Position numbers and translations under genes: made by a program. A DNA stretch of 64,000 nt from Sipunculus nudus (lineage: Eukaryota > Annelida > Sipuncula > Golfingiida > Sipunculidae): contig CM049307.1 in assembly GCA_026874595.1 (NCBI GenBank), positions 95,146,330-95,210,329 on the forward strand. The letters are read 5' to 3'. The notes below the pieces were generated by a model. That model worked only from the letters and a program-made list of their open reading frames with translations. It was not told where the DNA came from and made no database searches. Each line of letters opens with the position of its first letter. Within the stretch, counting starts at the first letter, position 1. Positions 56,343 through 64,000 of this stretch are shown in pieces.

Positions 56343-57954
56343 CAGTCAATGTGTAAAATTAGTCCATTTGTAAATTGCCTGAAATTTTCAGTCAATTTAC
56401 AAATTGCCTGATTCACTCAGGCACTTTATAAATTGATTAAAATTTTCAGGCATTTTACAAATTGACCGAAAAATAAGTCAGTTTATCAAACACATTAACT
56501 GGTATGTAAAAATATTGAAATACTATTGTTATAAAAGGTTACAAAGATTTAAATGGCATTTCATTTATTTCATATACCTTACTCTTAAAAAAAGTTAATA
56601 CATTTTACATCATATTATTGTATAATTCAATGATTCATTTGATCCAAAGCGTCGATCTGACTTAATTCTAGTATTTTCAGAAATAATTATGTCATCATAG
56701 GAAATTTAAATAATATATTATCTCAGGGGCACAATTTCTTTTTGCACTTTGGGAGCGGGTGTGGACGGGGTGACCTTCTCCCTCAATGTGGAAACATTGT
56801 CACCATTTTTTTTTTAATTTAGCATTTTTAATGCGAATTTGGTGGAAAATAACTAAGAATATTCGCGCTTCAGAAACCAACAATAAAATAAATTTTTTCC
56901 TATAAAAATACCTTGGATCCGCCGCTGGTTATTTCAAAATAAAACTTCAAGTTCTTTTTTAAATTCTCGAAATCTGCATGAATCATTAAATTTGTACTTT
57001 AATAAATGGGTCCCATGCACAATGCCACAGAAAAGAGTGAATCATGCCATATAATCAGGCATTGTGTTAAGTTGGTTATTAGCTTTTTCTGAAAGATTAT
57101 ACTCTTTTAATATTTGAGGAAACTGTTACACATTTTTGTAAATAACTCTATTTTTATGACAAAATGCCATTCTTTTATTTGTCAATATTTGGAGGGGGGG
57201 GGTTTAATGTAGTATGTTCCCTAAGGTCCCCGTCCCCACCAAATTGCGCTTCTGTACTGTTCCATTAAGAGCTGACTACTCGAAACTACCAGCCACCACA
57301 GTTGGCTCCAATCAAAGAATGTGGATGGCAAACTTATCAAAAGTAACAAATACATTTAGTTTAATTGTGATTAAACCCTACCGTTTGTAACTCACTGAAG
57401 CATATATGAATCATGTATTTGATATTACCAAATATGTAACTGTGGTTATCCTTCAACATTTTACAACCTACATCATTCATCTCGCGAGTTATTGCATATT
57501 TTAAGGTTTTTATAACGTTTTATTTAATAGAAAGCTGCCATTTCACTAGATTCTTGTTCTTACATCAGCAAAGATATGTAGCTGTATGAGTTTTAAAATG
57601 TAGTATGCACATTTCATTATGTTAAAATAGTCTGCGTCTTTTAACTATGTGATTCTTGTTACGCCTCACCAGTCGGTCTTATTATGTGACCAGTATTCTT
57701 TATAAATAGCCTAGAAAGAAGAATCAGGCATAAAGTTTACTTAAAAGTAGCTTGTTATACTAAATAACAATGTTTGTTTCGCAATGATTAGATATGTGAA
57801 ACAACAGACTATTCCATAGCGGTTCAGTCAATGTGTCAAATAAACTAACTGGTTTTTCAGTCAATTTGTAAAATGCCTCAAATTTTCAGTAATTTTATAA
57901 AGTGCATGACTGAATCAGGAAATTTGAAAATTGACTGATTTTACACATAGACTG
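56343..57954. mobile_element. 1.6-kb TIR element nested in the fold-back element
   Basis: The ends are CAGTCAATGTGTAAAATTAG and, from the right, CAGTCTATGTGTAAAATCAG. Inverted similarity extends about 150 bp through repeated 'TGCCTGAAATTTTCAG/AATTTGTAAA' motifs. Both sides carry TAA (56340-56342, 57955-57957). It has a G-run near 57193 and no transposase frame. The class is open: PIF/Harbinger by TAA, or Tc/mariner if the duplication is TA. Confidence 0.65.
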
Positions 57955-59419
57955 TAACATATATACATTATTTTCACCCACTGTACAACACCGGTAGCCT
58001 CAACCTTAACCTTTCCTTTCATATTTGGCTCGCATTAAATGGATATTTTGATATATCAAACATGTCACAGAATTGTTTCTGCAATCACGTCTTTTCCCAG
58101 TATTGTCAAGTTATATGCTTTAATAAAATAAATACTCCTGTCCTTCTGCAAATTTCCAACAAAATTGATCAGGTTTTTATTTCAGGTAATAAATTAAATG
58201 TGTATTATTATACAACAGCTAATCTCCACTTTCTTCCTTATTCTATATTTTAAATGGCTCCGGTTATTTCCAGTGGGTATTTTAAACACATATTTCTTCA
58301 CATAGTTGTAATACAGATAGTTTTACAAATATTTGATCATGACTGGCTCGTGCATCTTTGATGTAGTCCATAAAAGTGCACATGTAGTATTTGTCTTGCA
58401 TTCATATATATTGTATTTGAGTATCGCCATATAGCAGGGCCATTTGCTCCTAGCTTTTCAAATGCTAATAGTAACAAAAAAGATAAGTACTTTTTTCATT
58501 TCCTAAAATTATACAAAGTTCAGCTGAGCACCGTGACCCATGGCTCCCTTGTTTTCGTTTAGTCAAAATAGATAGACCAACTCATTAAAAAGATTTCAGT
58601 TAATTCTCACACGTGTAACTTAAAACTACTGGGCTGATCTCTCGCTCCTTTTTATGTCCATGTTTCAAAATGATTGGCATGTTGAAATCATTCAATATAG
58701 CTATGCTAGAATTATTAAGCCCCTAAAGACAGCTGAGCGCCGTGACCAAGACCAACTGTTTTCATATTGATCTTATCTGGGGATCACAAGGCAAATAAAT
58801 TACAAAGTCCATATTTAAACCTTTCCTTCAATACAGGTTTGTTTGGTCTACATACCTAAATTGAACTAATTAATATACATCCACATTGTTTATAACATAA
58901 TCTCAGCAATTCGAGAAAGAGTTATACAAACCATGTATATACAACGTTATATAAATATAAGGAATATTTTTGCGTACAATTAATCTAAATCTATCAAACT
59001 TGAACACCGTGACCCAAAAAACCTATGAGTGCATATTTGAAAAGTAACTTTGAAATCTGAAGAAAGTACATTTCTGCATACAGCTAATTACATATTCAAA
59101 ATGGCACCCCGCGAGAACAAATACCTTCTCACATTAAAATATTACTTATAATTTGCTCATTAATATTCTTGTTTATGATGGATAAATTTATTTATGAGTG
59201 TCATATTTTAATTATTTGGGATGGACAACCCTATATCTAGTGTATTCCATGATAAATTAGCCATAATAGTTGTATTCATGATGTTATGCAGAAGCAAATA
59301 CATGGTTAAATATTCCAAATAGCAGCCCACATACTCAAAATCCACATAAATCCCAAGCTATATGCAGGACTTGTCATGTAATTTTTTTTTATATAAGGTA
59401 TATATTAGTTCATTTCTAC
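57955..59419. other. Right loop of the fold-back element
   Basis: AT-rich without coding frames. Three instances of (A)GCTGAGC(A/G)CCGTGACC-type motifs occur near 58521, 58728 and 58990, spaced about 210-260 bp, so diverged tandem units of another repeat family may be present. A (TA)n run is at about 59427-59447. Confidence 0.45.
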
Positions 59420-60536
59420 ACACACGCATATATATATATATATATATCTAAAATTTAGGCAATATTTTGAAAGTTGCTCAAAATATCACTCTATAATTAT
59501 CGAAATCGGATTCCTTGACCTAAGTGTACATATATCACACTTCAAATTTAAGATACTGGAACATAAATCTAATTTCTTCATGTGCCTAATTATATATTCA
59601 AAATGGCGGCATGCAAGGCCAAACTTATTATCAATTTCAAATCGTAATTAAGCCTTGCACTGAAATATGTTATTAATTATGACATAATTTGATCATGAGT
59701 ATCTGTTTTGTATTCCTTGGGCTTGACAAAAAAAAAACTGGTCCATTGTATGATAATTTTGCTCATACATTGATGGTGTTACGCGGAAACAGCTGCCTAA
59801 TTATATATTCAAAATGGAAGCTTTATTGGTCAAAATGTCCAAATATCGAATGACAGGCATATTTATAATGAGAGATCAGCATTAGCTAGCAAATATTACT
59901 TCACAATTGATATTTTTACTTCAATTATTATATTTAAAAAAATATGAGGATTGACAAAAATGTGCAAATAATTATCTCATTATATATTCAAAATTGCGGC
60001 CTACAGGGCCAAAATTAGCATTAATCCTAAACCGTAATTAAAATCTGCTCTATAATATTATCCAAATAACTGAATAAATTCCTTCAAGAGTGCCTTTCTG
60101 GAATACCTCGGGTCTGACAACCCCAAACTTGGTGTATTTCATCATAACTTTGGTTGTATTATACTTAAGGTATGCAGAAACAGCGACTTCATTATATATT
60201 CAAAATGGCGGTCTACGAGGCCAAAATCACCAAAAGACGCCTGGCAGACAACCGGATTCTGAAAGAGCAGATCTTTAAGTATAAAAAAAATATCACCTCA
60301 TAAAATCCCAGGGGGGGGGGATGTTTTCTGTTTCTGGCCCATGGCCTATTAAGGTGCCCATTCACATACCTTTTGAAAAAAGAATTTATGTGATTTCTGG
60401 CTTCTACTGTGTATATATTAATAATCTAAGGGTAATTTTGGTTGTGAAAAAATCTTATAAAACCTTCGTGAAGGATGTATGTACTCGTTTTTTTCAACAT
60501 GTTTGTAAACACAGCAATGTTGACAAATGTAAAAAA

Positions 60537-60765
60537 AAACATGTAACCTAAGGTGGTAGGTTGCATATATGCGGAGAAAGAAAGGCAACTTATTGCAAAA
60601 TGTCAAATGTCTTGTTGAATTTGTTTGATTGCTTTGGCGGGCGCCCGCATATTATAAACATGTTGATATAAACAAAATAAGCAGCCTGTGTGCATTGATA
60701 TCCACGTATTCTGGCCTAATTTTTTTATAAAAGCTCCAAGGGATTACCTTTATTTTATTATGGTC
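60537..60765 (+). repeat. Dispersed repeat E, copy 2
   Basis: Diverged partner of 26272-26505, with the same ordered blocks CCTAAGGTGGT, TTGCAAAATG, TTTGGCGGGC and CAAGGGATTACC. Confidence 0.55.
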
Positions 60766-61394
60766 GGATGGGTGATTAGCAGGTCAGTGACCGGACCAGG
60801 AAAATAACTTGCACCGACCAGCGCTCTACTTTTGTGTGTTTGTTTGTATGTTTGTCCATACAACCAACATATTTAAAGATGCATTCATTGATTTTTGTGA
60901 AACGGGGAAGGGGGGGAAGTGATAGAAGGAAGCATTAATTGTGAAACTTCGTCTCGTTGTAGCCTATTTATAAATTAAGTATCTATTAGACAATTTGAAA
61001 TTAATAAATGGATTGCAGTGAAATTTTCCATACACACGGAACTTGATGGAAGGAAAACCTGATTTCTTTTTTAAATTAACTCAGTAATTGCAATAGGGAG
61101 CAGAAACAAGAAGTCACGTAGACTGGTACCATGCACTGCCTCTCAGTCAAATAATTTGTAGGGTAGCAGTCTAGACGTTTTACCTTTCCGCCAGAGATCG
61201 TTTCTTCTCAAACGAACCTCTTCCAATTAGGAGTATAACTTGAAAATTAAAATTTCTTACATTTTTTACATTTCACCTTCGTGTGCTTACAAAATATTAC
61301 TCATTCGTTTGAAGTTCTAACAACAAAACACGCATGGGTATGTAATCTGCCTTAAAACAATTCTTGTCCAGTATGTTTGAACGGACAACCTTAC
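60766..61394. other. Non-coding stretch
   Basis: AT-rich intergenic DNA with a G-rich run near 60904-60918. No gene or terminal repeat was recognised. Confidence 0.4.
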
Positions 61395-61545
61395 CCTCTA
61401 CACTACATTTTGACCTATATCGCTGGTGCATTTAGAAGCCCCGGTGCATTGAGATTAGCAGAATTTGAAGCCCACAAACCCTTATCAGCCGAGTCAGCCG
61501 ATTCTGCGCAGTATGGACTTCCCGTACACTGACGTACACCTCTCG
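61395..61545 (+). repeat. Dispersed repeat G, copy 2
   Basis: Partner of 39115-39262: AAGCCCCGGTGCATTGAG, GCCCACAAACCCTTA, CCGATTCTGCGCAGT. Confidence 0.55.
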
Positions 61546-62640
61546 TGTGGACTGCTTGATTTTGCATCTCTGCATTGGGTGGTGACTTATTATTGCATAT
61601 TTGGCATTTATTAAACAAATTTATTGAAGCTTTAAGTAGTACGGAAAAAGATGTGATTACCTAGATATTAACTTCCATTTGTTTTTATTAAAGCTGAATA
61701 AATACTTACGATGCAGAAAGGAAGAATCTTGTGCAAAGTAATATAATTAAAATCATGTAATAAACAATTTTAATTTGATTTCTAAATTTTTAGATGTTTA
61801 CAGATCGGTCATAACGTAGTGTTACGATATTCTTAAAGCCGGATCTGACTACATCATTTTATCGGCCGATCCCAGGGTCAGCGTGTTCATCAGGAACGAC
61901 AATATAGGGAGGGGTATTTACCCCCCCCCCCCCTACTGTTTTGTGAGGGGGATGGTCAATGTAATCATCCCCCACTATTCAGAGAATAATATTTATATGT
62001 TGCAAATGAATATATTAATAAATAGAATTATAGACTTTGGTTCCATTTATAAGTTTACTATGAAATATTATATTTAAACCTGGTATAGAATTAAGTTGTA
62101 CTGGAAACATAATACCTTATTTTCCAAAACTTTATACATTTGTGTAATATATATGGAATCTGATCAAGTATATGTGTTTGAAATGTGTCATACAAACGCT
62201 TAAACGATGTGTGTGTGTGTGTGTGTGTGCGCGAGTCATCCCCAACTCTGGAAAATAAATTCGTCCCACTTGTGTTGATTATGCACCCATCCGGGTACAA
62301 AATCGTGCAGTGTTAGACCCAAAGCGGCACGATTATGTCGGCGTACAAAATCGCTGTCGCCAAATGTCTGAGACTGTCAGGGAAAATAGATAAATATTCA
62401 TATTTCCATCTGCCGTTGACAATCCCGTTAAATAAGGCAATGCCTTAAGCTGTGTAATAACGTCCCCTACTGTAATTATAACATTAGGGTTTGCAAATGA
62501 GTTGTTTCTCATAACCCTTTGCAAGGGGTTTAATGCATAAATTTAATTGAAGAACTGTTAAATACTGTAAAACGACGATGCATTTGACAGTGTAAATTGT
62601 ATTTTTATTATGTTATGTTTTAAATTAAAGATTTACTTAA
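61546..62640. other. Non-coding stretch with C run and (GT)n tract
   Basis: A C run at 61921-61933 and a (GT)n tract at 62208-62231. No exon is supported. Confidence 0.45.
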
Positions 62641-62647
62641 ATGACCC

Positions 62648-62770
<123 letters not shown>

Positions 62771-63084
62771 AACGGTATTACAAATACAGGTTAGATCCCC
62801 TATTGTAACTAGAAAACGTCTAGCGGACTGGATCCCCGGTAAAAAGGGAATGGGAGAAATGTGTACACACAGCAACACACACACACCCTCAGATTATTGA
62901 ATTAAAAGAATAACTGTCCACTTCGTGCAGGCCAAACAGAGAGCTTAATATGCTGCCAATTCGGAAAGTGACTTGTGTGAGTAATGGGTAGTTTACCTTG
63001 TACTTGTAATCGGATCTGAAACATGACAAAGATACTGCATGTAGAAAATAAAATGACAAAAAAAAAAAAAAAAAACAAAGAATG

Positions 63085-63645
63085 CGCCTAAACCTAATCA
63101 AGTGAGGATAACAAAAAAATATACCTGCCTTGTTAATTAGAAATTGATTTAAGGAACCCCTTTGAAGATACTGCATTGCATATAAATGTTTGACATTAAG
63201 TATAAAAATTCATAGATAAATCCCACAATCAATCATCCCGTGAACTAAACCTGTTCAGGTAAGGAGATTTTTAACCTAATCAGTTCTGGAGATCCATAAG
63301 ATGCACCTGCTACTATAATTAGAAAGTAAATACCAGTAAAACATTTTGAAAAATAGTGTCGCATATGAAATGTAAATAATTTGTATAAATAAATTCATAA
63401 ATAATCCAAAAATCATTCAAGTGTAATCAAAACCTAATCAGCTCTGGAGATCCATACGATACACCTGCTAATTACAGCTAATTACATTAGAAGTGGATTT
63501 GAGTAAAACTTTTCGAGATATCGCGTCGCATACAATTGTTTAAGGACGGGCGGACAGACGGATGGACGGACGTACGGCAAGACAGACGGACGGAGCTGAT
63601 ATCTATATTCCTCCCTCCGCTGAGGCAGGGGGTAATAACCTTTTT
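63085..63645 (+). repeat. Tandem-core element with ~165-bp units and GGACGGAC end
   Basis: Three units share AACCTAATCA, TCTGGAGATCCATA(A/C)GAT, CACCTGCTA and GTCGCATA blocks (from about 63092, 63272 and 63432). They are followed by GGACGGGCGGACAGACGGAT and a terminus with CTCCGCTGAGGCAGGGGGTA. A similar terminus in reverse is near 37845-37912. The layout resembles elements A, B and D in having a tandem core and GGAC-rich end. Confidence 0.55.
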
Positions 63646-63702
63646 CAATGTAATAACCACGGGATTGAATTATTGTCAATTACTGTAATTTATAAGGTAG
63701 TA

Positions 63703-64000
63703 TTACATCAGTTCAAAACATTCAAATGACTTCATTAGCACACTACATGTCAAATTTATGGATCGCCCAAAAATTGACAAGCATATACGGTCGACTGTCG
63801 TGTAATCTTGCTCTCTCGGCAATAGTTTTCTACTCTTGTACGCGACCGGATGTAATACTCCGTCATGCTCTTGAAGCAGCCTTCCCACGAGGCACCTCAT
63901 CGTACGATAAACTGCCTATCAAAATCCGGCCTTCTCAGAATGGGCGGGTTCGCTAGACTCGCCTTCAAAGTCTGATACGCGTTTTCCTGTGGCGCCCCCG
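63703..64000 (-). pseudogene. Ty3/gypsy pol fragment (RT-RNase H junction), cut by window end
   Basis: The minus strand reads HDGVLHPVAYKSRKLLPREQ near 63850-63800, the RNase H start of Ty3/gypsy-type pol. Sequence further upstream to the window edge keeps the preceding connection region in another frame, so at least one frameshift lies near 63895. The match ends near 63780 and no integrase follows. It is an old fragment; more of it may lie beyond 64000. Confidence 0.72.

Larger units (their letters stand above)
54487..60348. mobile_element. 5.86-kb fold-back element with ~0.9-kb modular inverted arms and TTAA flanks
   Basis: The arms, about 54487-55390 and 59420-60348, are inverted copies of each other. 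The outermost parts read TGGACAATGGGCCA on the left and TAGGCCATGGGCCA from the right, then C-runs, CAGGGATTTTATGAG / CTGGGATTTTATGAG and GGTTGTCTGCCAGGCG. Each arm has about four internal modules of roughly 200 bp marked by CCGCCATTTTGAATATATAA or variants (near 54628, 54840, 55030, 55238; reversed near 59600, 59805, 59990, 60200). TTAA occurs at both edges (54483-54486, 60349-60352), the duplication used by piggyBac and Kolobok elements. No transposase frame is present. Confidence 0.8.

Noticed and set aside
62960-63060. Possible upstream METTL24-like exon on the minus strand after CTACATGCAG
   Set aside because: The acceptor-like sequence is good, but the following short frame shows no family residues and reaches a donor-like GTAAAC after only about 20-40 nt; no support.

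Overview
The window is nuclear DNA from an animal, most likely a bivalve mollusc. It is AT-rich, the genes are split by introns with GT/AG boundaries, and three protein families are recognisable: an SLC16/MCT-type transporter, a UPF0193/EVG1 (human C22orf23-like) protein and a METTL24-like methyltransferase. The dispersed repeats are of kinds common in bivalve genomes: elements with tandem-repeat cores, runs of GTCCGTCC, and 'GAGCGCCGTGACCCA' motifs. The species is inferred, not proven. Most of the sequence is introns and mobile elements. Exon ends were read by eye from splice signals and codon phase; repeat borders are approximate unless a target-site duplication is named.

Layout. 1-12.7 kb: no gene; repeats, LINE tails and a SINE. 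12.7-24.6 kb, minus strand: a complete seven-exon UPF0193/EVG1 gene (705 nt of coding sequence, 234 aa), whose last intron holds two large tandem-core elements. 24.6-27.8 kb: intergenic gap between this gene and the divergently transcribed transporter. 27.8-31.6 kb, plus strand: a complete five-exon MCT-like transporter (1464 nt, 487 aa, every intron in phase 1). 31.6-41.3 kb: intergenic, with a 5'-truncated LINE nested in a tandem-core element, a PIF/Harbinger-type MITE, a LINE endonuclease scrap and a coding-less LTR element. 41.4-47.1 kb: a tandem-core element split by a nearly full-length tyrosine-recombinase (DIRS-order) retrotransposon with split direct repeats. 47.8-50.0 kb: two 615-bp copies of a broken MCT exon, head to head as an inverted repeat. 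50.5-53.8 kb, minus strand: four 3' exons of a METTL24-like gene, with a 36-bp minisatellite and a tRNA-derived SINE in its introns. 53.9-60.35 kb: a CpG-rich MITE, then a 5.86-kb fold-back element flanked by TTAA that carries a nested 1.6-kb TIR element. 60.35-64 kb: dispersed repeats, a long (TA)n tract, another tandem-core element and a Ty3/gypsy scrap cut by the window edge.

The host genes show no sign of acting in one pathway. The most interesting structures are the hairpin-forming MCT pseudogene pair, which could make double-stranded RNA; the DIRS-order element with its A1-ORFs-B1-A2-B2 termini; the fold-back element whose arms repeat a YY1-like motif; and the tandem-core elements built around the palindrome GGTGGCGCCACC.
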